From positions 1 through 36,107 of the forward strand of contig JAGOQV010000005.1 in NCBI GenBank assembly GCA_018063145.1: a stretch of DNA of 36,107 nt. Direction: 5' to 3'. This DNA is from Alphaproteobacteria bacterium (GTDB lineage Bacteria; Pseudomonadota; Alphaproteobacteria; Micavibrionales; Micavibrionaceae). The notes under the pieces were generated by a model that did not search any database, had not been told where the DNA came from, and saw nothing but the letters and a program-made list of their open reading frames with translations. The position numbers and the translations under genes were made by a program. Below are positions 22,602 to 31,593 of this stretch, in pieces (position 1 is the first letter of the stretch; each line of letters starts with the position of its first letter).

Positions 22602-24914
22602 TTAAACTCTCTCAGGTTCGGTTTCGTTTTCTGCTTTATTTGACTTCGGTTTGTCGGGAACAAAAACGAAGTTCAGAGAGTCATGGTCACAATCAATAAC
22701 AACGGATCCACCATTCACCAAACGCCCGAATAATAGTTCTTCGGCCAACGGTTTTTTGACTTTTTCTTGAATAGCGCGGGCAAGTGGTCTGGCTCCCATG
22801 ACTGAATCGTAACCGATTTTAGCGAGGTATTCCCGCGCCTTGTCTGAGAGGGAGATAACCACATTTCGCTCAGCCAATTGCGCTTCAAGCTGCATAATGA
22901 ATTTATCAACGACGCGCAGAACGGTTTGAGGTTTGAGAGCCGCAAAGGGAACAATTGCATCAAGACGGTTGCGGAATTCAGGGGTGAAAAGGCGTTTGAT
23001 TTCTTCTTCGTCCCCATCGGCGCGATGACTTGCTTCGAAGCCCAGAGGTGCTTTGGCCATTTGTGCCGCCCCTGCATTGGTCGTCATGATGAGAATGACG
23101 CTGCGAAAATCAACAGCCTTCCCATTATTGTCGGTTAGTTTGCCGTAGTCCATCACCTGCAAAAGAAGGTTAAAAAGGTCAGGGTGAGCCTTCTCGATTT
23201 CATCCAGAAGAAGAACGCAGTGCGGCTGTTGGTCAATCTTATCAGTCAAGAGCCCGCCTTGTTCGTAACCGACATAACCCGGGGGAGCTCCGATAAGGCG
23301 CGAGACAGCGTGCCTTTCCATGTATTCCGACATATCAAAGCGAACCAGATCAACTCCCAGAGTTTTGGCCAGTTGTTTGGCCACTTCGGTTTTTCCAACA
23401 CCTGTTGGGCCAGAAAAAAGGTAACATCCAATAGGCTTTTCGGGATCACGCAGACCTGCCCGTGCCATTTTAATTGAATCAGACAATACACCAATGGCTT
23501 CATCTTGATCGAAGACCATCGTTTTCAAATCGCGGTCCAGATGTGCGAGAACAGCGCGATCATCCTTGGATACTGATTTAGCCGGAATACGAGCAATGGT
23601 TGCAACAACGGCCTCAATATCCTTGACCCCAATTGTCTTTTTGCGTTTTGCGGCAGGCAGCAACATCTGGGCTGCTCCGACCTCATCAATGATATCAATT
23701 GCCTTGTCAGGGAGTTTTCGATCTCCGATATAACGGGCTGACAATTCTACCGCTGCTTTAATAGCTTCGGCTGTGTATTTCACGTTGTGGTGTTGCTCAT
23801 AGTAGGGCTTGAGGCCTTTAATAATTTTAATACTGTCCTCAATGGTGGGTTCAGCCACATCTATTTTCTGAAAGCGGCGCGCCAGAGCGCGGTCTTTTTC
23901 AAAGTGAGAGCGGTATTCCTTATAGGTGGTAGATCCCACACAGCGCAGCCCACCGTTTGCCAAAGCGGGTTTGAGCAAATTAGAGGCATCCATTGCACCT
24001 CCGCTGGTTGCTCCCGCTCCAATAATGGTATGAATTTCATCAATAAACAAAACCACATTGTTCATGGATTGCAATTCGGAAAGAACAGCCTTGAGGCGTT
24101 CTTCAAAATCTCCACGATACCGCGTTCCGGCGAGCAAGGCTCCCATATCAAGAGAGAAAATGGTGCAGCCCAGTAACACTTCCGGCACATCCCCATCTTC
24201 AATTTTGCGTGCAAGACCTTCGGCAATCGCTGTCTTTCCAACACCCGGGTCCCCGACATAAAGCGGATTGTTTTTACTCCGCCGGCAGAGAATCTGGATG
24301 GTTCGGTCCACTTCTTTTTCGCGGCCAATCAGAGGGTCAATTTTTCCCTTATTGGCTTTGTCATTCAAGTTGATACAATAGGCATCTAATGCTTCTTTTC
24401 CTACGCGAACCGGCTTGTCGTCAGGGAGTTCTTCGCTCCCGCGTGGGACTTTGGGAGAGTCCTCCGTTCCCATAGCCCCGGGGACTTTGGCAATTCCATG
24501 AGAAATATAATTGACCGCATCAAAGCGGGTCATATCCTGCGATTGCAGGAAGAAAACCGCATGACTTTCTCGTTCAGAAAAAAGAGCAACCAGAACATTG
24601 GCTCCGGTAACTTCTTCCCGTCCTGAAGATTGAACGTGAATGGCAGCGCGTTGCAAAACACGCTGAAAAGCTGTCGTAGGCTTTGCTTCCGCAATATGGG
24701 GGTTAATAAGGTAGGAGAGTTCGTTGTCTAGGTATAAACTGATTTGTTCGCGTAGAGTTCCAAGTGAAACGCCGCAAGAGCGTAAAACCGCCATCGCATC
24801 TTGATCTTCGAGCAGAGCCCACAACAAATGTTCCAGCGTTGCATACTCATGCTGGCGGCTGTTGGCCGAAGCCAATGCTTTATGAAGGGTCAGTTCGAGA
24901 TTGCGCGAAAGCAC
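22602..24914 (-). CDS. clpA: ClpA, AAA+ unfoldase of the ClpAP protease
   Basis: ClpA unfolds substrates and feeds them to ClpP in the cytoplasm. The 770-residue protein has the Clp N-domain repeats (about 1-145), a first AAA module with Walker A GDPGVGKTA (221-229) and Walker B VVLFIDEIHTIIGAG (287-301), and a second with Walker A SGPTGVGKT (501-509), Walker B VLLLDEIEKAHP (567-578) and RNRLDAIVPF. No ClpB-type middle coiled coil is present, which separates it from ClpB. The ClpP-binding loop reads PLGF rather than the enteric IGL, a plausible family variant. It lies 6 bases after clpS on the same strand. Confidence 0.97.
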   Translation of the reverse strand: MLSRNLELTLHKALASANSRQHEYATLEHLLWALLEDQDAMAVLRSCGVSLGTLREQISLYLDNELSYLINPHIAEAKPTTAFQRVLQRAAIHVQSSGREEVTGANVLVALFSERESHAVFFLQSQDMTRFDAVNYISHGIAKVPGAMGTEDSPKVPRGSEELPDDKPVRVGKEALDAYCINLNDKANKGKIDPLIGREKEVDRTIQILCRRSKNNPLYVGDPGVGKTAIAEGLARKIEDGDVPEVLLGCTIFSLDMGALLAGTRYRGDFEERLKAVLSELQSMNNVVLFIDEIHTIIGAGATSGGAMDASNLLKPALANGGLRCVGSTTYKEYRSHFEKDRALARRFQKIDVAEPTIEDSIKIIKGLKPYYEQHHNVKYTAEAIKAAVELSARYIGDRKLPDKAIDIIDEVGAAQMLLPAAKRKKTIGVKDIEAVVATIARIPAKSVSKDDRAVLAHLDRDLKTMVFDQDEAIGVLSDSIKMARAGLRDPEKPIGCYLFSGPTGVGKTEVAKQLAKTLGVDLVRFDMSEYMERHAVSRLIGAPPGYVGYEQGGLLTDKIDQQPHCVLLLDEIEKAHPDLFNLLLQVMDYGKLTDNNGKAVDFRSVILIMTTNAGAAQMAKAPLGFEASHRADGDEEEIKRLFTPEFRNRLDAIVPFAALKPQTVLRVVDKFIMQLEAQLAERNVVISLSDKAREYLAKIGYDSVMGARPLARAIQEKVKKPLAEELLFGRLVNGGSVVIDCDHDSLNFVFVPDKPKSNKAENETEPERV

Positions 24915-24920
24915 GGGTTG

Positions 24921-25349
24921 CTACTCTTTTTCCATGGTACACTGCAAAGGCTGTTCGTTCGAACGTGCGAAATCCATAACCTGATTGACCTTCATTTCGG
25001 CAATCTCATAGGTAAAAATTCCGCACAGCCCGACACCGCGACGATGGACGTGCAGCATAATATCCGTCGCCTCTTCCCTAGTTTTACTGAAAAACCTTTC
25101 TAAAACGTGAACAACAAACTCCATCGGGGTATAGTCGTCATTCAGCAAAAGAACTTTATAGAGGGAGGGTTTGCGCGTTTTGGGTTTAGGTTTAAGCAGA
25201 ACGCCTGGTTGCAGACGTTCCTCTCTATCGGGATTTTCTCCTGCAAAAGGACCTTCCCCTACTGGGTCCAGCAAGGGGTTAAAAGAAATTTCTGTGAACG
25301 AACGGGTATGCGCGACTATCATTGCTTTGAAACCTGAGGCCAAGATCAT
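24921..25349 (-). CDS. clpS: ClpS, N-degron adaptor of ClpAP
   Basis: ClpS delivers proteins with destabilising N-terminal residues to ClpA. The core begins at about residue 62 with [24 protein letters not shown], which carries the Asp pair and Met gatekeeper of the N-degron pocket, and continues with the conserved HVHRRGVG (His of the pocket), [18 protein letters not shown] and the C-terminal [16 protein letters not shown]. The 60-residue N-terminal extension is longer than in enteric ClpS, and ATG 25322 is an alternative start. An AGGCTCG site precedes ATG 25349. It is directly upstream of clpA, the usual order. Confidence 0.95.
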   Translation of the reverse strand: MILASGFKAMIVAHTRSFTEISFNPLLDPVGEGPFAGENPDREERLQPGVLLKPKPKTRKPSLYKVLLLNDDYTPMEFVVHVLERFFSKTREEATDIMLHVHRRGVGLCGIFTYEIAEMKVNQVMDFARSNEQPLQCTMEKE

Positions 25350-25393
25350 TTCGAGCCTATCTATTAATTAGGCAATCAAGAGGCGTGGATCAA

Positions 25394-25427
25394 GAAAAAA
25401 CCTCCAGAAGCTGGGCATCCGGAGGTT
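25394..25427 (-). terminator. Rho-independent terminator after the phasin gene
   Basis: AACCTCC (25399-25405) pairs with GGAGGTT (25421-25427). On the minus strand the stem is followed by a T-run (complement of AAAAAA at 25395-25400). It lies about 45 bases past the phasin stop, between it and clpS. Confidence 0.82.
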
Positions 25428-25472
25428 TCTTTGTTTGTCATGCCCTTTAACAAGGGAATTGCAACATTTTGA

Positions 25473-26003
25473 TTAGGCGGAAAATCCTTCAGAGGCTTTT
25501 TTAACGGTTTTTGTAACTTGATCGTTAATCGGCTCCAGAGCTTCGGTGCAGAGCTTGATGGTCATTTCCGAAATTTTGGTAGCTGCGGCCATAGCGTCTT
25601 CGAAACCCTGTTGAGCCAATTTGCTTTGAGCTTCTGACATTTCACTGACTGTTTTGGCAGCCATCAAGGACTTCCAAGCAGATGAACTGCGTTCGGTGTT
25701 CTCTTGCGCCATGGACATCATAGTTTTCATGATGCTTTCGGCCCCTTTAGCAAAGCAGGACGCGCTTTTTGTCCATGCTTCAACGCCTTGACGACTGACC
25801 GTTCCGGCATCGCCAGATATTTTTTCGTATTGTGATTTCGCACTACCCATTATTTTCTCCACAGATTCAAAATTGTTGGAACTAGAAGGATTACACATAG
25901 AAGCTGCCATTGGGCTGAATGGAACGACCGACATCGGAGATTCCTTTTTTACAGGAGTGGCTTTTGCTTTCGGAGCTGGTTTTTTTGTTGGTTTGCTTGG
26001 CAT
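25473..26003 (-). CDS. Phasin family protein (PHA granule-associated)
   Basis: Phasins coat polyhydroxyalkanoate granules. The 176-residue protein has a Lys/Pro/Ala-rich head (1-25) and a helical Phasin_2-type region (about 44-170) with YEKISGDAGTVSRQGVEAW, MKTMMSMAQENTERSSSAWKSLM and EMSEAQSKLAQQGFEDAM, followed by ISEMTIKLCTEALEPIND. This pattern of amphipathic helices is typical of alphaproteobacterial phasins. A GAGGTC site precedes ATG 26003. It is a single-gene unit with its own terminator and a TGC-rich regulatory region upstream. No PHA synthase gene is in the window. Confidence 0.88.
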   Translation of the reverse strand: MPSKPTKKPAPKAKATPVKKESPMSVVPFSPMAASMCNPSSSNNFESVEKIMGSAKSQYEKISGDAGTVSRQGVEAWTKSASCFAKGAESIMKTMMSMAQENTERSSSAWKSLMAAKTVSEMSEAQSKLAQQGFEDAMAAATKISEMTIKLCTEALEPINDQVTKTVKKASEGFSA

Positions 26004-26076
26004 GGTTTAAGACCTCAATCTTTAGAACACTATAAATTGTTGCTTTGTTATCCTGAACTTAAAATATACGCAATTT

Positions 26077-26191
26077 TGCAGTGCCGCAAAGACTAAAGGA
26101 GAAATATCTTAACTCCACCCACAATTTTGCAATGCACCATTTGAGTGATAACCCAAGCCATGTAAAAAATCAATAGAGATTTGTGCGGTGC
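26077..26191. promoter_or_regulatory. Three TGCRRTGC motifs, candidate PhaR-type sites
   Basis: The 374-base gap between the phasin gene and the carboxypeptidase gene holds no convincing gene. It contains TGCAGTGC (26077-26084), TGCAATGC (26128-26135) and TGCGGTGC (26184-26191), about 50-56 bases apart. The first lies within TTTGC-N6-GCAAA. PhaR repressors of phasin genes are reported to bind TGC-rich sequences in alphaproteobacteria, so autoregulated phasin control is plausible. Confidence 0.45.
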
Positions 26192-26299
26192 ATTATTTTC
26201 AGCTTTTATAGACACTCTTTCCTTTATTGGCTAAAGTTTCGGCGCAGGGAGATTCGCAAATCTAAGGGGTTCATTGAGTGAATCCTAAGTCCGGTTTTT

Positions 26300-26323
26300 C
26301 TAGCAATGAGACTAGCAATAAGA
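26300..26323 (+). repeat. 12-base tandem repeat before the carboxypeptidase gene
   Basis: CTAGCAATGAGA (26300-26311) is followed directly by CTAGCAATAAGA (26312-26323), 11 of 12 identical. A TATAGT -10-like hexamer follows at 26329-26334, so the repeat overlaps the probable -35 position. Confidence 0.6.
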
Positions 26324-26362
26324 AATGTTATAGTATAGCACTTTGTGACTATTGGGCGTTTC

Positions 26363-26369
26363 AAGGGAG
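26363..26369 (+). promoter_or_regulatory. Ribosome binding site fixing the GTG start at 26378
   Basis: AAGGGAG at 26363-26369 stands 8 bases before GTG 26378, against 14 before ATG 26384; it lies inside any longer reading from GTG 26345. Confidence 0.6.
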
Positions 26370-26377
26370 TGGTAAAA

Positions 26378-27667
26378 GTGATAATGCGGAGCCGTTCCGT
26401 CAACCTTTTGGTGTTGCTATGTGTAGCTTTGGTGGCTTGTTGGCCATCATTAGCTGACGCAAGAGGCAAAGGTAAAAAACCTAGCCGCAACATTTATGCT
26501 GCAATTGTTATTGATGCGGATAGTGGGGAAGTTATCCATCAAGATGAAGCTGATAAAGTTCTTCATCCGGCCTCTTTGACTAAAATTATGACGCTGCTTT
26601 TGGTGTTTGAAGCTCTTAGTAAGAAAGAGCTATCTTCCCGCTCTTCTGTAACTGTTTCCCGTTATGCCGCTTCGATGAGTCCCAGCAAAGTCGGGTTAAA
26701 GCCCGGACAAAGTATGTCTGTGCAAGATGCTGTTTACAGCCTTGTGACCAAATCGGCCAACGACATTTCTGTAGCCCTTGCCGAGAAAATTGGCGGCAGC
26801 GAAGCCCAGTTTGCGAGAATGATGACTGCAAAAGCTCGCGAGATTGGCATGAACAAGACACGGTTTGTCAACGCTTCAGGTTTGCATGATCCCCGCCAAC
26901 AATCGACAGCGCGAGACATGGCAACTCTGGGGAGGTATATTCTTAAAACGTACCCGCAGTATTATCATGTTTTTGGTCAAAAGGCTTTTCGCTACAATGG
27001 AAGACTTTTTCGCAACCATAACCATTTGATGGAAAGCTATCAGGGCATGGATGGGATAAAAACAGGATATGTCGCCGCTTCTGGGTTTAACCTTGTTGCC
27101 TCGGCCAAGCGAGGCAATCATCGTCTGATTGGTGTTGTTTTTGGCGGACAGAGTACCAGTTCCAGAAATTCGCGTATGGCGGACTTGCTTGACGATGGAT
27201 TCGAGAAAGTTAAAATGCGGCGGAGTGTTCCTAAAAATATATCGCCAACTCTTCCTGTGGAAACCAAGCGGGTTGATCCTGTTGTGCCGCCTGTCCTGAC
27301 CTCACCCGCTGCTTCAACTCCACCTCCTGCTGTTCCAGAGGTTCCCCAGTTTGCCCAGCCTATTCAATCTGCTGCTGCCGACCCTTCGTCTTCTCAGGCC
27401 TTCTCGGCCAGTCCTTTGAGTAATGGAACATGGTCGGTGCAAATTGGCGCGTACCAATCGCGCCTTGCGACCGATCAAGCCTTATATCAAGCAATGCGAA
27501 AACTTCCCTCCCACTTGGCACGTGCGAATCCCTTGGTTGTTCCTTTGCGGACCACCGAAGCAACATGGGTGTTTCGAGCGCGGCTTAGCGGATTCAGCAA
27601 AGATCAAGCGATTGAAGCGTGTAAGTATCTTTCGGAGTGCCTTCCCATTTCACCCCAAGCCAATTAG
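26378..27667 (+). CDS. D-alanyl-D-alanine carboxypeptidase (PBP5/S11 type) with SPOR domain
   Basis: This periplasmic penicillin-binding protein trims D-Ala from peptidoglycan stem peptides. It has a signal peptide (cleavage near ADA-R), then the S11 catalytic motifs SLTK (Ser nucleophile in HPASLTKIM), SAN (KSANDIS) and KTG (GIKTGYVAASG). A Pro-rich linker leads to a C-terminal SPOR domain (GTWSVQIGAYQSRLATDQAL to FSKDQAIEACKYLS), which binds denuded septal peptidoglycan. S11 enzymes with a SPOR tail are common in alphaproteobacteria. About 429 residues from GTG 26378. It is followed 12 bases later by a pilin-like gene, suggesting one transcript. Confidence 0.93.
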   Translation: MIMRSRSVNLLVLLCVALVACWPSLADARGKGKKPSRNIYAAIVIDADSGEVIHQDEADKVLHPASLTKIMTLLLVFEALSKKELSSRSSVTVSRYAASMSPSKVGLKPGQSMSVQDAVYSLVTKSANDISVALAEKIGGSEAQFARMMTAKAREIGMNKTRFVNASGLHDPRQQSTARDMATLGRYILKTYPQYYHVFGQKAFRYNGRLFRNHNHLMESYQGMDGIKTGYVAASGFNLVASAKRGNHRLIGVVFGGQSTSSRNSRMADLLDDGFEKVKMRRSVPKNISPTLPVETKRVDPVVPPVLTSPAASTPPPAVPEVPQFAQPIQSAAADPSSSQAFSASPLSNGTWSVQIGAYQSRLATDQALYQAMRKLPSHLARANPLVVPLRTTEATWVFRARLSGFSKDQAIEACKYLSECLPISPQAN

Positions 27668-27679
27668 GAAAGGGACAAA

Positions 27680-28357
27680 ATGTCTCATCAACGCGGGAAT
27701 ATTCTTTTCTATGTTTTAATCGGCATTGTTCTGGTCGGCCTTCTAACTGTTGCCCTGCGCAATACAGGGAACATGAAAGACAATATAGACTCGGAGAATT
27801 TAGTTATCCGCGCCGGAGAAGTACAAAGGCACGCCGGCGAAGTCGAAAAAGCCGTTGGAATCCTCATTGGCAACCGTGTCAGTGAAAGCGATATTCGCTT
27901 CGCCCACCCCGATGCTCCAGCTGAATACGGAACCATCACCACCAACCCAACATTTCAGATTTTTTCAGAAACTGGTGGAATGGCAACTTACAGGCTTCCA
28001 CCAAGTGGGGTAAATGACGGGAGTAAATGGGAGTTCTATGGCACCAGCGATATTCCCGAAGTCGGGTCTGACCAATCAGAGTTGATTGCTGTTCTGCCTA
28101 ACGTTACGCAAGAATTTTGCAAAGTAATAAACGCTCAATTAGGCTTCACCGCTGGAACGCAACCTCTTGACGACTCAAGTGGAGCTTCACCTGATTGTGT
28201 CCAAGGAGCTGCCGTCAACCGCTTTACCGGAACTTTTGATACAACGCCCAATATGCTCGACAAAACGACCTTCAGTGTCTTGCCCTCTTACCAAGGCTGT
28301 GTGACATGCGCGAGCGATAACTCCTATCACTACTTCCATGTACTACTATCCCGATAG
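27680..28357 (+). CDS. Pilin-like single-pass secreted protein, paralog A
   Basis: The 225-residue protein begins MSHQRGNILFYVLIGIVLVG, one N-terminal hydrophobic helix after a short basic head, as in type IV pilin-like proteins, but the usual Glu5 of prepilins is missing. The extracytoplasmic part has DIRFAHPDAPAEYG, YRLPPSGVNDGSKWEFYG and ELIAVLPNVTQEFCKVIN. It is homologous to the protein at 31618-32295, sharing FAHP, GVNDGS-W-F-G and the LP-x-x-x-x-x-x-C block. Cys residues in the C-terminal half may pair. Such pairs occur in alphaproteobacterial genomes as uncharacterised proteins; I cannot assign a function. It has a GGAAAGGGAC site before ATG 27680. Confidence 0.8.
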   Translation: MSHQRGNILFYVLIGIVLVGLLTVALRNTGNMKDNIDSENLVIRAGEVQRHAGEVEKAVGILIGNRVSESDIRFAHPDAPAEYGTITTNPTFQIFSETGGMATYRLPPSGVNDGSKWEFYGTSDIPEVGSDQSELIAVLPNVTQEFCKVINAQLGFTAGTQPLDDSSGASPDCVQGAAVNRFTGTFDTTPNMLDKTTFSVLPSYQGCVTCASDNSYHYFHVLLSR

Positions 28358-28359
28358 TT

Positions 28360-28899
28360 CTACAGTATAGGCTTTGTGTGAAGGGCGCCCCTCATCCGGT
28401 TAATTCCCTTCACGAGATTATAGGGATCTTTGACCGTTGGCAGATGAACATCTCCCACAAAGCGCATATCCAGAAAGATAGTTCCATAGCTCAAAAAACT
28501 TCCTAAAAAGCCATGATTGACGGTTTCGGAAGATATTTCATCAAGGGAAATTTCTTCCACCTCAACAAAAATAAGGCCGCGTTTATAGACAACCCGTTTG
28601 TTGGTTAAAACAATCTCGGTGGACAAAAGCTTGATAACATAGACCCAAAGAACCAGAATCCCTGTGACCAAAAACAAGACAAGGACGGCATTAAATTGAA
28701 TCCAGAAAGGAATGTAAGGAAATAAAACAATGGGCCCACTCCCTTCGCTGAGAAAATGGATTCCCCAGTCAGCGGCGAAGCCAAATCCTGCCAAGAACAA
28801 AAACCACATCAGGCCCTTAACTGCGTAGATCCAGTGCAAGCGCGTGATCGTTACCACTCGTTCATCGGAACCAACAATATGTTTGGCAATAAAACTCAT
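28360..28899 (-). CDS. Bacterial PH-domain membrane protein (YdbT/YdbS-like)
   Basis: The 179-residue protein has two hydrophobic segments (about 25-47 and 62-88) followed by a bPH_2-type domain with LSTEIVLTNKRVVYKRGLIFVEVEEISLDEISSETVNHGFLGSFLSYGTI in parts, the signature T-N-x-R-x-x-x-x-x-G and the GxxxxYGxI segment. Function of this family is not known; it is thought to act at the membrane. AGGAGG precedes ATG 28899, which is preferred to 28920. It is convergent with the pilin-like gene, whose stop lies two bases away. Confidence 0.85.
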   Translation of the reverse strand: MSFIAKHIVGSDERVVTITRLHWIYAVKGLMWFLFLAGFGFAADWGIHFLSEGSGPIVLFPYIPFWIQFNAVLVLFLVTGILVLWVYVIKLLSTEIVLTNKRVVYKRGLIFVEVEEISLDEISSETVNHGFLGSFLSYGTIFLDMRFVGDVHLPTVKDPYNLVKGINRMRGALHTKPIL

Positions 28900-28977
28900 C
28901 TTTTCCTCCTGTCCCCTCATCTTATACGCCGCCTTCCTGCAAAACCAGAAGGGATTTAAGGACGGGGGGAGGAAAAA

Positions 28978-29301
28978 TTAGCTAGGGGAGGGGAGGGGTG
29001 CGCGCTCGTGATTTTCGCCAATGATCCGGTAAAGTTGAAGTGTCAAAGAATCGCTTCCTTCTTGGCAAAGGTTCAACAGACTGCTCACAAGGGAAGCGCG
29101 AGTTTCTGAATCGGGAATCACTTTTGCCAAAGTCCCTGCAAAATCCTTGCAAAGCTCGGGGTAATTACTTCCACCGCTTTTGACAGCTTCTTCCACAAAA
29201 GAAGTAGCGAGAGGGGCAACCTCTTCGGGCTTTGCGTTGTCCAATGCCTCTAATATGCCTTGCGCACGTTGGTTAAAGTCACCAGCCTTTTGATGTGCCA
29301 T
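28978..29301 (-). CDS. Small helical protein of unknown function
   Basis: The 107-residue product is predicted mainly alpha-helical and cytoplasmic, without signal peptide or membrane segment. It contains KAGDFNQRAQGILEALDNAK, PLATSFVEEAVKSGG and SLTLQLYRIIGENHE, and two Cys (in ELCKDF and NLCQEG). AGAGGAG sits 7 bases before ATG 29301; GTG at 29304 is less well placed. It lies 80 bases after nrdA on the same strand and could share its transcript. I do not recognise the family. Confidence 0.7.
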   Translation of the reverse strand: MAHQKAGDFNQRAQGILEALDNAKPEEVAPLATSFVEEAVKSGGSNYPELCKDFAGTLAKVIPDSETRASLVSSLLNLCQEGSDSLTLQLYRIIGENHERAPLPSPS

Positions 29302-29381
29302 CACAATTCTCCTCTTTTAAGTTATGAATAATAAACTTAAAGAAATCTCAATTGCAAGTTATTTTTTGCCGTGGTTTTGGT

Positions 29382-31217
29382 TTATTGACAGGCAAGGCAC
29401 TCTTCGTACTTCTTCGGCTCAGTCGCCGCGCCGAGTTCCAGCTGTTCATTCGCAGCTTTAAGATCCTTGGCACGCTGCCAGCTGGCAGCGCTTTCCGCAC
29501 GTTGAATAGATTTAGACCGACAGTAGTACAGGGATTTGACCCCCTTAGCCCATGCTTCCCAGTGAACTTGGTGCAGATCCCGTTTGTGAACATTGGCCGG
29601 CAGAAAGACATTGAGAGATTGGGCCTGACAGACAAAAGGCGTGCGGTCGGCGGCGTGTTCAATTAACCATCTTTGATCGATTTCAAAGGCTGTTTTGAAC
29701 ACGTCTTTTTCGTCTGCGTTCAGGAAGTCAAGGTGCTGAACAGATCCTTCATTGGTAAAGATCGAGGACCAAACGTCATCTGTATTAAGTCCCTTTTCCG
29801 CTAGAATTTTTTCAAGATACGGGTTTTTAACCGCAAAAGACCCCGACAAGGTTTTATGCGTGTAAGCATTGGCAGCGTTTGGCTCAATCCCGGGAGAGGC
29901 TCCTCCGCAGATAATAGAAATCGAAGCCGTAGGCGCAATGGCCATTTTATTCGAAAATCTTTCCATGACCCCGTAATCCGCTGCATCAGGGCAAGGACCG
30001 AGTTCATGGGCCAGCTTAACCGAGGCATCATCTGCCTGACGCTTGATGTGCTGGAACATTTTGCGGTTCCAGACCTTGGCCATCACGGATTCCATAGGAA
30101 TCATTTTCATCTGTAGGAAAGAGTGGAAACCCATGACCCCTAATCCAACCGATCGTTCGCGCATCGCAGCGTACTTGGCGCGCTTCATAGAATCCGGAGC
30201 CTTCGCGATAAAGTCCGAAAGGACATTGTCCAGAAAACGCATCACATCTTCGATAAAAGTCGGGTGATCCTGCCATTCCTCGAATGTTTCAAGGTTGAGA
30301 GACGACAAACAGCAAACCGCTGTGCGGTCATTTCCCAGATGGTCGCGTCCGGTTGGTAAGGTGATTTCAGAACATAGATTGGACATTTTGACGTTCAATC
30401 CCGCCATTTTGTGATGTTCTGGAATCCGGTCATTGACGTGGTCGATATAAACCAAATAAGGCTCGCCTGTTTCGATCCGAGCGGTCAGCAAGCGAATCCA
30501 AAGGTCGCGGGCTTTAACCCTGCTGATGACAGCTTTATCTTTGGGAGAGCGTAGTGCCCATTCTTCATCCCGCTCTACAGCGTGCATAAAGGCATCGGAC
30601 ACCAAAACTCCGTGGTGCAGATTGAGGGCTTTCCGGTTTGGATCCCCCCCTGTCGGACGACGAATTTCAATGAATTCTTCAATTTCCGGATGATCGATTG
30701 GTAGGTAAATTGCAGCGGATCCTCGGCGCAGTGAGCCTTGAGAAATGGCCAGAGTGAGGGAATCCATGACCCGAATAAACGGAACAATTCCCGAAGTCTT
30801 ACCATTGCGCCCAACTTTTTCGCCAATTGAACGCACATTGCCCCAATAAGACCCAATCCCGCCGCCCAAAGAGGCCAACCAAACGTTTTCGTTCCATAAA
30901 GAAACAATGTCTTCAAGTGAATCTCCCGATTCATTCAGGAAGCAGGAGATAGGAAGACCGCGGCTGGTCCCCCCATTTGAGAGAATCGGCGTAGCAGGCA
31001 TAAACCACAGCTTGGAAATATACTCGTAAATCCGCTGAGCGTGGGCATTGTCGTTGCCGTAATACATAGCTACCCGCGCAAAAAGGTCTTGGGGGCTTTC
31101 CTCGGGGAGCAAGTAACGATCCACCAGCGTTGCAATGCCGAACGGAGTGAGTTTCGAATCGCGAGATCGGTCAATTGTGACCCGATTTCCCCGTTCCATT
31201 TGTGCAACATCAAACAT
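29382..31217 (-). CDS. nrdA: Ribonucleoside-diphosphate reductase large subunit (class I)
   Basis: This enzyme reduces ribonucleotides to deoxyribonucleotides. The 611-residue protein is shorter than E. coli NrdA because the N-terminal ATP-cone is absent, so overall activity control by dATP is not expected. Key residues are visible: PISCFLNESGDS (redox Cys, about 92), MSNLCSEIT (N280-C282-E284 active site), VCCLSSLNLE (second redox Cys), PTASISIICG and PGIEPNAANAY, and SLYYCRS (Tyr pair of the radical pathway). The C-terminus ends ECLACQ, the shuttle Cys pair. No nrdB lies next to it in this window; the radical-generating subunit must be elsewhere. AAGGCG precedes ATG 31217. Confidence 0.93.
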   Translation of the reverse strand: MFDVAQMERGNRVTIDRSRDSKLTPFGIATLVDRYLLPEESPQDLFARVAMYYGNDNAHAQRIYEYISKLWFMPATPILSNGGTSRGLPISCFLNESGDSLEDIVSLWNENVWLASLGGGIGSYWGNVRSIGEKVGRNGKTSGIVPFIRVMDSLTLAISQGSLRRGSAAIYLPIDHPEIEEFIEIRRPTGGDPNRKALNLHHGVLVSDAFMHAVERDEEWALRSPKDKAVISRVKARDLWIRLLTARIETGEPYLVYIDHVNDRIPEHHKMAGLNVKMSNLCSEITLPTGRDHLGNDRTAVCCLSSLNLETFEEWQDHPTFIEDVMRFLDNVLSDFIAKAPDSMKRAKYAAMRERSVGLGVMGFHSFLQMKMIPMESVMAKVWNRKMFQHIKRQADDASVKLAHELGPCPDAADYGVMERFSNKMAIAPTASISIICGGASPGIEPNAANAYTHKTLSGSFAVKNPYLEKILAEKGLNTDDVWSSIFTNEGSVQHLDFLNADEKDVFKTAFEIDQRWLIEHAADRTPFVCQAQSLNVFLPANVHKRDLHQVHWEAWAKGVKSLYYCRSKSIQRAESAASWQRAKDLKAANEQLELGAATEPKKYEECLACQ

Positions 31218-31313
31218 GGTTTCGCCTTCTTAACAATCTCGCTCTAACAAGCACAGCGAGGCTGGGTTTCAAAAAATCTGGTTCTTCGTGAAAGTTAGGA
31301 AATGGGGAACCCA

Positions 31314-31356
31314 CAACCTATTGTGATACATACACTTGGTAACCTACTACATATTG
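31314..31356 (-). promoter_or_regulatory. Candidate pair of NrdR boxes upstream of nrdA
   Basis: The 400-base gap 31218-31617 contains CTACATATTG (31347-31356; one mismatch to CWATATATWG) and CAACCTATTG (31314-31323; two mismatches), with 33 bases between starts, the helical-phase spacing usual for NrdR box pairs. They lie about 97-140 bases before nrdA. No gene is convincing in the rest of the gap. Confidence 0.4.
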
Positions 31357-31593
31357 TTCTTACGAACAAAATAATTGTCACCAAAAAAACCGCTCTGGCA
31401 AGAGCCACAAGACCAGACCCCTCCGTGGAAGTCAAAGTGATTCAACAAGTTATCGAGAGCTGTGGGAATCGGGGACAACTCAAAAAAGCAAGCATATTTC
31501 AAAATTACTGGAATTTGAGACTGAATTTACTTTTCGGGAATCTTGTAAATAAATTTCACGATTCGAGAATATCGCAGAAAACCAAGAGATAAG

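Noticed and set aside
31302-31592. 96-codon plus-strand ORF between nrdA and pilin-like paralog B
   Set aside because: No properly spaced ribosome site, basic low-information product, and it overlaps the probable nrdA regulatory region.
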